A stretch of 21,074 bases of DNA from CAZYSK01 sp964649415 (GTDB taxonomy: Bacteria; Chloroflexota; Anaerolineae; B4-G1), in NCBI GenBank assembly GCA_964649415.1, contig CAZYSK010000092.1, positions 1 through 21,074 on the forward strand, read 5' to 3'. The notes under the pieces are model-generated. The model was given only the letters and a program-made list of their open reading frames with translations. It did no database searches and was not told the origin of the DNA. The position numbers and the translations under genes are program-made. Each line of letters begins with the position of its first letter. Position 1 is the first letter of the stretch. Positions 1 to 6,300 of the stretch are shown one piece after another.

Positions 1-119
1 TCAACGCCCTGCACAAAGGAGAGCCGTTCCGGCTGGCCGAGTTCCTGTTCGGCGCGCTCGGCGGCGTGGTTGCGGTGCCGCTGGCGTGCTGGGACCTGAC
101 CCGCCGCGACGTGCTGTAG
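1..119 (+). CDS. C-terminal end of an unidentified protein (partial)
   Basis: An open frame runs from the window edge to a TAG at 117-119 and gives the last 38 residues of a protein. They include a hydrophobic, glycine/alanine-rich stretch (around EFLFGALGGVVAVPLACW) that could be a membrane helix, followed by a charged tail ending RRDVL. GC-rich third positions fit real coding sequence. Too little is present to name a family. A promoter-like pair begins 16 bp after the stop, so the next gene is probably transcribed separately. Confidence 0.5.
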   Translation, partial: NALHKGEPFRLAEFLFGALGGVVAVPLACWDLTRRDVL

Positions 120-134
120 GGCGATGACCTGGCC

Positions 135-163
135 TTGGACAGTTCGGCAATCGGCGGTATACT
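135..163 (+). promoter_or_regulatory. Candidate sigma70 promoter for the 4Fe-4S/methyltransferase pair
   Basis: A -35-like TTGGAC at 135-140 and a -10-like TATACT at 158-163 are separated by 17 bp. The predicted start is near 170, about 40 nt before the GTG at 210. The -10 matches 5 of 6 consensus bases but the -35 only 3 of 6, so this is a moderate call. Confidence 0.4.
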
Positions 164-209
164 TCGCCCCTGTTAGCTGCACGTGATCTTTGAAGCAGGG
201 GGTAGATAA

Positions 210-1025
210 GTGGCTCGCTCCAAGTTCGTCTATGACGCGCTGATCAAGCTGTGGCCGTTGGGCAAGGTCGTTTACTGGATGGGGAACAGGCCTCTCGTCG
301 GGCCGTTGGTGAGGCCGTTCATCAACGCCGCAAGCGACGAGGCGATGATCATCCCCGTGGAGGAGGTCGTCCATGGCACGGAAAGCGTGGCGCTTCCATA
401 TCCACTGCTCACCCCGCTGGTGGAGCGGGCCAGAGTGCGCTTCATTCTGGATGAATGTATGTGCCGCCGGGGGGAGAACTGCCAGACCTATCCGCACGAC
501 TTGGGCTGCCTGTTCCTGGGGGATGGGGCGGCGGAGATCAACCCGGCGCTGGGGCGTCTGGCCAGCGTGGACGAGGCGCTCGCCCACGTGCAGCGGGCGA
601 TGGACGTTGGGCTGGTGCCGCTGGTCGTGCACGCCGCATTCGACGCCTGGGTGCTGCACATCCCGCATGAGCGCATGCTGACCGTGTGTTTCTGCTGCGA
701 CTGCTGCTGTGCCGTCCGCCAGGGGCTGCGGCTGGGGCCGCCGTCGTTCGGGGAGACGGTTGTGCGCCTGCCGGGGCTTCGGGTGACGGTCGGGCCTGAA
801 TGCGTGGCCTGTGGGCAGTGCGTCGAGGTGTGCCACGTGCGGGCGATCTCCTTGCATAACGGTCGAGCGCACATCAGCGACCAGTGCAAGGGCTGTGGTC
901 GCTGCGCCGCCGTGTGCCCGACCGGGGCCATCACATTGCACCTGGCCGAAGACGTGGACGTGCGTGGGAGCTTCATAGCCGGAATTGATCAACTTACGGA
1001 TATTGGTCTGGCGGGAGGTGCCTAA
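210..1025 (+). CDS. Cysteine-rich 4Fe-4S ferredoxin-type protein
   Basis: This 271-residue protein starts at GTG 210, 7 nt after a purine-rich AGGGGG run. The C-terminal third is a typical two-cluster ferredoxin domain: CxxCxxCxxxC at C198/C201/C204/C208 and again at C226/C229/C232/C236, the second followed by PTGAI. The N-terminal part adds two more cysteine groups: C83-x-C85-x5-C91-x8-C100, and a dense cluster at C160, C162, C163, C165, C166 and C167. These could bind further metal centres. No signal peptide is visible, so it is probably cytoplasmic, perhaps membrane-associated through its hydrophobic N-terminus (LIKLWPLGKVVYWMG). The redox partner is unknown. The stop overlaps the start of the next gene (TAATG), suggesting translational coupling. 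Confidence 0.85.
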   Translation: MARSKFVYDALIKLWPLGKVVYWMGNRPLVGPLVRPFINAASDEAMIIPVEEVVHGTESVALPYPLLTPLVERARVRFILDECMCRRGENCQTYPHDLGCLFLGDGAAEINPALGRLASVDEALAHVQRAMDVGLVPLVVHAAFDAWVLHIPHERMLTVCFCCDCCCAVRQGLRLGPPSFGETVVRLPGLRVTVGPECVACGQCVEVCHVRAISLHNGRAHISDQCKGCGRCAAVCPTGAITLHLAEDVDVRGSFIAGIDQLTDIGLAGGA

Positions 1026-1633
1026 TGTCCATTTCTTTGCTCTCAGCCGTTCCAGATTCGTCGAAAGTCCCTGTGCTCATCGGCCTGGCGGGAATCCTAT
1101 TCTGGTCTTTGGTAGAGAGAGGGTTCTACGCGGTCAAACTACGGCAGACCAGGGGCACGTCTGGGGACAGGGGCTCACTTTGGTTGCTTACCATCTCCTG
1201 GTACGGCGCAGTCATCTTCTCTTTGCTCGATGCCGTGCTCCTCAGACGGAGCACGATACGCGATGCGTATTCGGCACTTCAGTTCGTTGGCGTACCTTTT
1301 GTCGCTCTGGGGCTTGTCGCGAGGGTATGGGCGCGACTGACGCTCCGGGAGGCGTTCAGCCCGGTGGTACAGACGACAGAGTCTCACCAACTGGTGACGA
1401 CAGGGATCTACGGAGTGATTCGGCACCCGGCCTATCTGGGTACTCTGTCCCTTTTATTGGGTTTCCCGGTATGCTTTGGGAGCCTGGGAGGACTTGGAGC
1501 TGCACTGATAGTCGGGATACCGGCGCTGGTCTACAGGATACGTGTTGAAGAACAGGCATTGAGGGAGTGGTTTGGGGCAGAGTACGACGAGTATAGTGAG
1601 ACGACCAGCAGGCTAATTCCCTACATGTGGTGA
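1025..1633 (+). CDS. Isoprenylcysteine carboxyl methyltransferase (ICMT)-like membrane protein
   Basis: This 202-residue integral membrane protein starts in the TAATG overlap with the 4Fe-4S gene. Hydrophobic segments lie near residues 16-32, 52-73, 86-102 and 136-170. The C-terminal half has the ICMT/phospholipid-methyltransferase signature: H121-Q-L-V-x-x-G-I-Y, then R133-H-P-x-Y, and later RIRVEEQAL and an acidic FGxEYxEY segment. The family uses S-adenosylmethionine to methylate lipid or isoprenyl substrates, but bacterial members are mostly uncharacterised, so the substrate cannot be named. A hand count over 1081-1320 gives about 58% GC, against 72-78% in sampled stretches of its neighbours, suggesting different ancestry or relaxed codon choice. 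The adjoining ferredoxin gene is its only obvious partner. Confidence 0.8.
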   Translation: MSISLLSAVPDSSKVPVLIGLAGILFWSLVERGFYAVKLRQTRGTSGDRGSLWLLTISWYGAVIFSLLDAVLLRRSTIRDAYSALQFVGVPFVALGLVARVWARLTLREAFSPVVQTTESHQLVTTGIYGVIRHPAYLGTLSLLLGFPVCFGSLGGLGAALIVGIPALVYRIRVEEQALREWFGAEYDEYSETTSRLIPYMW

Positions 1634-1733
1634 ATACCGTGCGCCACGCGTCGGGCAGCAGTGGTAGGTTCCCTGCTATGGCCGAGCACTCTAGAATCTG
1701 AGATCTCCGGCCCGCGGCCGGGATTGGCTGCGC

Positions 1734-1761
1734 TTGGCATCTGGGCGCGCGCGGGTATAAT
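1734..1761 (+). promoter_or_regulatory. Near-consensus sigma70 promoter for the HAD gene, implying a leaderless mRNA
   Basis: TTGGCA (1734-1739) and a perfect TATAAT (1756-1761) are 16 bp apart. Transcription should start around 1767-1770, only 2-5 nt before ATG 1772. No Shine-Dalgarno sequence can fit in that leader. The alternative in-frame ATG at 1760 overlaps the -10 box and cannot be in this transcript. A GC-rich inverted repeat (CCGGCC/GGCCGG, 1707-1721) lies just upstream. Confidence 0.6.
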
Positions 1762-1771
1762 GCGGATCGTT

Positions 1772-2764
1772 ATGGCCCTTCAATTCGTCGTATTCGATCT
1801 TGACAACACGCTGTATCCCAGCGACAGTGGGCTGATGCGGGAGATCGGCCGGCGCATCCATGTGTGGGTGTGCGAGCACCTGGGACTGACGTGGGACGAG
1901 GCGGTCGCCCTGCGGCGCGATTACTTCGGTCGCTATGGGACTACGTTGGCCGGCTTGATCGCCCACCACGGCGTGGATGCCCAGGATTACCTCGCCTTCG
2001 TGCACGACATCCATGTGCAGGAATACATCAGCCCGAACCCCGCGTTGGCCGAGATGCTGGGCCGGATCCCACTGCGGAAGGCGATCTACACCAACGCCAC
2101 ATCGGGGCACGCCGGGCGGGTGCTGCGGACGCTGGGGGTGGCCGATCACTTCGAGCAGGTGACCGGCATCGAGGAGGTGGCCCTGCGCACCAAGGGCTCA
2201 CCCGACGGGTATGAGCGCATGCTGACGCGGCTGGCTGCCCGGGGCCCCGAGTGCATCATGGTCGAGGACACGGCCTCCAACCTGCGGGCGGCCCGCGCGT
2301 TGGGGCTGACGACTGTCTGGGTGAACGCAGATGGCTCCACGCCCCGACCCACTCCCCCGCCTGAAGTACAAGTCGGTTATGGAAAACCGACCTACAGTGA
2401 TGATGGCTCCACGCCCCGACCCACTCCCCCGCCTGAAGTACGGGTCGGTGATGGAAAACCGACCTACAATGATGATGGCTCCACGCCCCGACCCATTCCC
2501 CCGCCTGGAGTACAAGTCGGTTATGGAAAACCGACCTACAGTGATGATGGCTCCACGCCCCGACCCACTCCCCTGCCTGAAGTACGGGTCGGTTGTGGAA
2601 AACCGACCTACAATGATGATGGCTCCGCGCCCCGACCCACTCCTCCGCCTGGAGGCGCGTCGGAGTCCGGGGCGTGTGAATCCTCCGCCGAGAGCGTGGA
2701 CTTCGTGATCAGGAGCGTGATGGAGGTCGAGCACGTGGTGCGCGCGCTCCTGACCGTGGATTGA
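1772..2764 (+). CDS. HAD-family phosphatase (pyrimidine 5'-nucleotidase type) with an in-frame 24-residue repeat array
   Basis: The start is placed at ATG 1772 because a strong -10 box covers the upstream ATG; this gives 330 residues. Residues 1-186 form a normal HAD hydrolase of the nucleotidase group: motif I FDLDNTLYP (D9 nucleophile, D11), motif II YTNAT near T107-N108, a lysine near K141, and motif IV VEDTASN with E165/D166. Such enzymes dephosphorylate nucleotides or small phosphoesters in the cytoplasm. Where related proteins end with a short loop and one last helix, this one carries four tandem 24-residue units starting DGSTPRP (residues 187-282) plus a partial fifth. The expected tail (SVDFVIRSVMEVEHVVRALL) then resumes. 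The unit is Pro/Gly-rich and probably forms a disordered surface loop, so the catalytic core should be intact. It converges on cpaF. Confidence 0.82.
   Translation: MALQFVVFDLDNTLYPSDSGLMREIGRRIHVWVCEHLGLTWDEAVALRRDYFGRYGTTLAGLIAHHGVDAQDYLAFVHDIHVQEYISPNPALAEMLGRIPLRKAIYTNATSGHAGRVLRTLGVADHFEQVTGIEEVALRTKGSPDGYERMLTRLAARGPECIMVEDTASNLRAARALGLTTVWVNADGSTPRPTPPPEVQVGYGKPTYSDDGSTPRPTPPPEVRVGDGKPTYNDDGSTPRPIPPPGVQVGYGKPTYSDDGSTPRPTPLPEVRVGCGKPTYNDDGSAPRPTPPPGGASESGACESSAESVDFVIRSVMEVEHVVRALLTVD
2330..2655 (+). repeat. Four and a half tandem 72-bp hairpin units inside the HAD coding sequence
   Basis: Full units occupy 2330-2401, 2402-2473, 2474-2545 and 2546-2617. A partial fifth begins at 2618 and loses similarity near 2655. 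Each starts GATGGCTCC and ends with a CCTACA-G/A-TGAT segment. Units 1 and 3 share one variant (...TACAAGTCGGTTATGG, ...ACAGTGAT) and units 2 and 4 another (...TACGGGTCGGT, ...ACAATGAT), so the array looks like a 144-bp dimer duplicated once. Every unit holds an inverted repeat, for example GTCGGTT (2372-2378) and AACCGAC (2385-2391), or GGTCGGT (2443-2449) and ACCGACC (2458-2464). The 72-bp length keeps the reading frame. Confidence 0.95.
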
Positions 2765-2800
2765 GGGCTGAGACTCCGTCAAACGTCGAGCGTGAGCGCG

Positions 2801-4144
2801 CTACCGGCCTCGCCTATTCCTTCTGCCGTTCACCGCGGGAGCTGCTTTCTCCGTATCCATGAACGTAGTGGGTGGCAGCTTGAAGCCGTGTATCTCCAGG
2901 CGGTTGGTGAAGCCGGGACGGATACCGACCGGTTTCAGGCGGCCGATCACCTTGCCATCCTCCTCCGCCTGTTCCTCGAAGACGAAGATGTCCTGCATGA
3001 CGACTATGTCGCCCTCCAAGCCCTGCACCTCGGTGACGTGCGTGATCTTCCGCGAGCCATCGCGGAGACGGGCTTGCTGCACGATCAAGTCTATCGCCGA
3101 GACGATCTGGCGGCGTACGACGCTCAGCGGGAGCTCCATGCCGGCCATCAGCACCAACGTCTCCAGGCGGGAGATGGTGTCGCGCGGGGTGTTGGCGTGC
3201 ACGGTCGTCAGGCTGCCGTCGTGGCCTGTGTTCATGGCCTGAAGCATGTCCAGCGCCTCGCCCCCCCGGCACTCGCCGACGATGATGCGCTCCGGGCGCA
3301 TGCGCAGCGAGTTGATGACCAGGTCGCGGATGGCCACGCGGCCTGTGCCATCCGGTTCAGCGGTCGCGGTCTCCAGCCGCACGACGTGTTCCTGTGCGAG
3401 CTGCAACTCCGCCGCGTCCTCGATCGTTACGATGCGCTCGTCGTTCGGGATATAGCCGGACAGCACGTTGAGCAGCGTCGTCTTGCCTGAACCCGTGCCA
3501 CCGGCGATGACGACGTTCAGGCGGGAGACGACGCAGGCCTCCAGGAACTGCGCCATCTCCTCAGTCAGTGTGCCGAAGTTGATCAGGTCCTCCACGGTCA
3601 GACGCTCTTTGCTGAACTTGCGGATCGTGATAGACGGTCCATCTATGGCGCAAGGAGGGATGATGGCGTTGACGCGTGACCCGTCGGGCAGGCGGGCGTC
3701 CACCATAGGCTGCTGCCGGTTCACTTGGCGTCCTAGCGGCTCGATGATCTTGTTGACGATTCGCATGACGTGATCGTCATTGAGAAAGCGGGCGTCCGCC
3801 AGCATGACTTTCCCCGCGCGCTCGACGTATACCTGATCAGAGCCGTTGACCATGACTTCGGTGACGGAGTCGTCCTGCAGCAGTTGGTCTATGGGACCGA
3901 AGCCCACCAGTTCGTCCAGCACCCCGGAGTAGAGCCGCTGTTGCAATGGCTCCGGCAGGCTGATGTTGGCGTGCTGGGTGAGGAGATCGAAGCGCTCCTG
4001 GATGAGTTGTAGTGTGTCGGGCGTGCGTTCCAGCCGGATCTTGCCCTTCATCGATTCCAGGAGCCTGTCCGTGACCCACAGGGTGAGGTGCTGCATCTCC
4101 TCCCAGGTCATGCTGCGGGTGTTTTGAGGCGCTTGATTTGCCAT
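2801..4144 (-). CDS. cpaF: CpaF/TadA-family secretion ATPase
   Basis: This 447-residue protein is the usual size for the CpaF/TadA branch of type II/IV secretion ATPases, which power Tad-type pilus assembly or related secretion as a hexamer at the inner face of the membrane. The N-terminal domain includes FGPIDQLLxDDSVTEVMVNG (residues 82-101) and the RxPDGSRVNAIIPP segment. The RecA-like core has Walker A GGTGSGKTT (215-223), an acidic IEDAAELQL segment, Walker B-like RIIVGECRGGEA (286-297) and the histidine box SLTTVHANTPRD. The ATG follows an AAGGA-type site. No TadB/TadC membrane protein, pilin or prepilin peptidase gene is visible nearby, so its partners must lie outside the window. The basic C-terminus (NGRRNRRGR) is notable. 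Confidence 0.93.
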   Translation of the reverse strand: MANQAPQNTRSMTWEEMQHLTLWVTDRLLESMKGKIRLERTPDTLQLIQERFDLLTQHANISLPEPLQQRLYSGVLDELVGFGPIDQLLQDDSVTEVMVNGSDQVYVERAGKVMLADARFLNDDHVMRIVNKIIEPLGRQVNRQQPMVDARLPDGSRVNAIIPPCAIDGPSITIRKFSKERLTVEDLINFGTLTEEMAQFLEACVVSRLNVVIAGGTGSGKTTLLNVLSGYIPNDERIVTIEDAAELQLAQEHVVRLETATAEPDGTGRVAIRDLVINSLRMRPERIIVGECRGGEALDMLQAMNTGHDGSLTTVHANTPRDTISRLETLVLMAGMELPLSVVRRQIVSAIDLIVQQARLRDGSRKITHVTEVQGLEGDIVVMQDIFVFEEQAEEDGKVIGRLKPVGIRPGFTNRLEIHGFKLPPTTFMDTEKAAPAVNGRRNRRGR

Positions 4145-4176
4145 GGCACATCCTTCATCTGGTTTGTTTTACTACC

Positions 4177-4210
4177 AGAAACCAGGTTTTTCGGAAAAAA
4201 CCTGGTTTCT
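4177..4210. repeat. Perfect 15-bp palindrome (AGAAACCAGGTTTTT) in the cpaF leader
   Basis: Left arm AGAAACCAGGTTTTT (4177-4191) and right arm AAAAACCTGGTTTCT (4196-4210) are exact reverse complements around a 4-nt CGGA loop. The element lies between the cpaF -10 box and its start codon, with the predicted transcription start falling in the right arm. It resembles a dispersed REP- or MITE-like palindrome more than a protein-binding site. As RNA it would be a long hairpin at the 5' end of the cpaF message. Confidence 0.9.
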
Positions 4211-4212
4211 CT

Positions 4213-4240
4213 ATTATACTACAGGTGGTGGCGCAGGCAA
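4213..4240 (-). promoter_or_regulatory. Candidate sigma70 promoter for cpaF
   Basis: On the minus strand a perfect TATAAT (plus positions 4213-4218) is preceded by TTGCCT (4235-4240) with a 16-bp spacer. Transcription would begin near 4206, inside the right arm of the adjacent palindrome, leaving a leader of about 60 nt. Confidence 0.5.
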
Positions 4241-4261
4241 TCTTCCAGGCATGGAGGAGGC

Positions 4262-4290
4262 TTGCGCTGTGGTCTGTCACGTGCTAGTAT
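4262..4290 (+). promoter_or_regulatory. Candidate extended -10 promoter for the MFS gene
   Basis: TTGCGC (4262-4267), a 17-bp spacer and TAGTAT (4285-4290) preceded by TGC make an extended -10 promoter. The predicted start is near 4297, giving a leader of about 70 nt. It diverges from the cpaF promoter, only about 22 bp separating the two -35 boxes. Confidence 0.45.
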
Positions 4291-4368
4291 ACGCTCTCTG
4301 ATTCCCTGTCTTACTCAGTGCACCATGGGCGCGCTGGTCTTGCCCGCGGCGCTTGGACCGGAGGTGAA

Positions 4369-5562
4369 ATGAAGGTTGAAACGCGTGTCTGGTTGATCGG
4401 CGTGGCCTATGCGGGGTTTGTCGTATTGGGCCTGTCAAGTGCGTTGTTGGGTGTGGCATGGCCCTCCATCCGGGGATCCTTTGGTCTCTCGCTGGATGCG
4501 GTTGGGTCGCTGATGATCGCGGGGACTGTTGGGTATCTCCTGTCCAGTTTCGTCAGTGGTCCGGCCATATCCCGCATCGGCGTGGGCCCCTTCCTGGCGA
4601 TCAGCAGTCTGATAGCGGGTGTGAGCCTATTGGGCTGTGCGTGGGCCCCTGCCTGGTGGGTCCTGGTACTGATCGGTTTCGTGCGTGGGATCGGAGGTGG
4701 GGCGATAGACGCCGGGCTGAACACGTATTTCGCCACCAATCACAGCGCAAGCCTGATGAACTGGTTGCACGCCAGCTTCGGACTTGGCGCGGCTCTGGGA
4801 CCCGCCATCGTGACGGCCGTGCTCGGCGCGGGGTGGTCCTGGCGCTGGAGCTACGTGTTCGCTGGGGCGGCGCAGATGCTGTTTGCGGTCCTGTTCGGGG
4901 GCACGCGGAGCCATTGGCGCCTTGCCGGGACGGAGGCGGACCAGTCAAGCCCGGGCGCGTCCACAGACAGGGTGCGGGGTGGCGCTACCCTGAGGCTGCC
5001 TGTCGTGTGGTTTGGGATCGCCATGTTCGTGATGTTCACCGGCATCGAAGGGACCGCCGGACAATGGCCCTACACGCTCTTCACCGAGGCGCGCTCCATT
5101 GCGCCGGCTACGGCTGGGTTGTGGATGAGCGTCTACTGGGCTAGCCTGACGCTGGGGCGCATCGTCTTCGGCATCGTGGGGGATCGCTTCAGGATCACGT
5201 CGGCCGTGCGCGCGTGTATGCTTGGCATCACGTTGGGATCTGCGCTGCTTGCCTGGAACGCGTTTGATCTACTCGGTTTCCTGGGGCTGGCGCTGATCGG
5301 CTTCTGGCTAGGTCCACTCTTCCCGTTGGAGATCTCCGATACGCCCAGACGCGTGGGCAACGCGCACGCACCCAATGCCATCGGCTTCCAGGTGGCCGCT
5401 GCGAGTCTTGGAATCGCCGCGCTTCCGGGACTGGCCGGGGTGCTGGCGGAAAGCATAGGGCTGGAGATCATCGGTCCGTTCCTGCTCGTGGCCTCCATCG
5501 TGATGGTACTGCTGCACGAGATGATTGTGCACCGTACGAGGGCGGCGCGTCGTGTGTCTTGA
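4369..5562 (+). CDS. Major facilitator superfamily (MFS) transporter, possibly sugar-type
   Basis: The start is placed at ATG 4369 because GGAGGTGA ends 2 nt before it, a near-perfect ribosome binding site. Upstream in-frame codons lack one and would encode a polar extension. The 397-residue product has about 12 hydrophobic helices in two halves, with a loop near residues 180-210 (RSHWRLAGTEADQSSPG). A conserved-looking stretch, GGGAIDAGLNTYFA followed by NWLHASFGLGAALGP, resembles the sugar-porter-like MFS group that includes FucP- and YbjJ-type proteins. The second half holds WPYTLFTEARSI and a GRIVFGIVGDRF loop, the MFS motif between helices 8 and 9. Substrate and direction of transport cannot be read from sequence. 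It is transcribed alone. Confidence 0.88.
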   Translation: MKVETRVWLIGVAYAGFVVLGLSSALLGVAWPSIRGSFGLSLDAVGSLMIAGTVGYLLSSFVSGPAISRIGVGPFLAISSLIAGVSLLGCAWAPAWWVLVLIGFVRGIGGGAIDAGLNTYFATNHSASLMNWLHASFGLGAALGPAIVTAVLGAGWSWRWSYVFAGAAQMLFAVLFGGTRSHWRLAGTEADQSSPGASTDRVRGGATLRLPVVWFGIAMFVMFTGIEGTAGQWPYTLFTEARSIAPATAGLWMSVYWASLTLGRIVFGIVGDRFRITSAVRACMLGITLGSALLAWNAFDLLGFLGLALIGFWLGPLFPLEISDTPRRVGNAHAPNAIGFQVAAASLGIAALPGLAGVLAESIGLEIIGPFLLVASIVMVLLHEMIVHRTRAARRVS

Positions 5563-5604
5563 CCGCGATGTAGGCGTCGGTAGGCTGGTGGATTGGTTGG
5601 GCGT

Positions 5605-5633
5605 CCGGTGGCTGTCAGTGGGGCAGCCACCGG
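5605..5633. terminator. 10-bp hairpin between convergent genes, possible bidirectional terminator
   Basis: CCGGTGGCTG (5605-5614) and CAGCCACCGG (5624-5633) form a perfect 10-bp stem with a 9-nt loop. The stop of the 85-residue membrane gene (5615-5617) lies in the loop. It sits about 40 bp after the MFS stop. On the plus strand it is followed by ATTCTTCTC, a weak T-rich stretch; the minus side has none. Position between convergent genes supports a terminator, but the missing U-tract keeps this tentative. Confidence 0.4.
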
Positions 5634-5872
5634 ATTCTTCTCGCCCATGCGACTGCCGCCAGGAGCGCCGTGCCCACGACGAGCATCAGGCAGATCAGCG
5701 CGCCGTCCTCCGCCGGCTCCTCCCCGCTGGTGGAAAACGACGTGGTACGGGTCGGTGCGGGTTGTGACTGGCAGGCCTGAGCTGCGCCCTCGGCTGTGGC
5801 CAATAGAAACACAAGTGTGATGACGATCAGGGCGATGATTATGGTGCCAATTGTACGAGTGAAGTTGTGCAT
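5615..5872 (-). CDS. Small membrane protein of unknown function (85 aa)
   Basis: I do not recognise a family. ATG 5872 was chosen because GGGGAGG lies 11 nt upstream; longer in-frame versions would begin inside the preceding gene. The product has an N-terminal hydrophobic helix (IIIALIVITLVFLLATA, residues 11-27) that could be a signal or anchor. A 30-residue Ser/Thr/Glu/Pro-rich stretch with C34 follows, then a second helix (ICLMLVVGTALLAAVAWA, 60-77) and a basic end (RRIRWLPH). That predicts two membrane passes with a short outer loop. The stop of the upstream gene overlaps this gene's ribosome binding site, so the two are probably co-translated. Confidence 0.6.
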   Translation of the reverse strand: MHNFTRTIGTIIIALIVITLVFLLATAEGAAQACQSQPAPTRTTSFSTSGEEPAEDGALICLMLVVGTALLAAVAWARRIRWLPH

Positions 5873-5880
5873 TGGTCTCG

Positions 5881-6300
5881 TTACCTCCCCAGAATAGGTG
5901 AGACGGCGAAAGCTAGATACCAGGCAGTGCACAGGCAGCCGGGGATAATGCTCAGGACAAGGCCGATCAGCGCGCGCCGGGACACATCAGGATCCCGACC
6001 TCGTCCCCAGATCATAGTAGCGACCCCGGCTCCACAGGCGATTGCCCCCAGCCCGATGGGGAGCCAAAACAGCATCAGGTTGGCCAGAGACCGGCGTGCC
6101 TGCGAGGCGCCGTCCCAGCGGGCAACAGGCCGGGGAAGGATGGCGTCCCCGGTGGGGGCTACGGTGGCGTGCGGGTGCGATGGGTGTGTGAGCAGCAGGG
6201 TGATGCCGCCCCACAGCATCAGGCAGGCGAAGATCGCCGCCAACAGGCTGAGATTGCCCACCAACCGTGCGCCACGCCCTGCCTCGCTTGTGTGCTCCAT
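5881..6300 (-). CDS. Small three-helix membrane protein of unknown function (139 aa)
   Basis: The start at ATG 6300 has GGAGG 10 nt upstream; the open frame extends further but the extension is Arg/Gly/Pro-rich and lacks a clear binding site. The product has a short polar N-terminus (MEHTSEAGRG) and three hydrophobic segments: NLSLLAAIFACLMLWGGITLLL, LMLFWLPIGLGAIACGAGVATMIWG and ALIGLVLSIIPGCLCTAWYLAF. A polar loop of about 25 residues joins the first two. The last segment recalls small DUF4190-like membrane proteins, but the match is too loose to assign. It forms a two-gene unit with the 85-residue protein downstream. A small inverted repeat (CGCGGC/GCCGCG, 6315-6330) overlaps the edge of its ribosome binding site. 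Confidence 0.6.
   Translation of the reverse strand: MEHTSEAGRGARLVGNLSLLAAIFACLMLWGGITLLLTHPSHPHATVAPTGDAILPRPVARWDGASQARRSLANLMLFWLPIGLGAIACGAGVATMIWGRGRDPDVSRRALIGLVLSIIPGCLCTAWYLAFAVSPILGR

Noticed and set aside
2330..2655. Possible CRISPR array
   Set aside because: Units abut directly with no unique spacers, are 72 bp long and continue the HAD reading frame.
2331..2708. Second plus-strand frame through the repeat array
   Set aside because: Its start is internal to the HAD gene and it is almost entirely repeat-derived.
2198..2782. Long minus-strand open frame across the HAD repeats
   Set aside because: It is antisense to the HAD gene and is open only because the stop-free 72-bp unit is repeated; the protein is Arg/Gly-rich with no ribosome binding site.
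2792..3490. Plus-strand open frame antisense to cpaF
   Set aside because: The cpaF frame has all ATPase motifs; the antisense product is His/Asp/Arg-rich with no recognisable domain.
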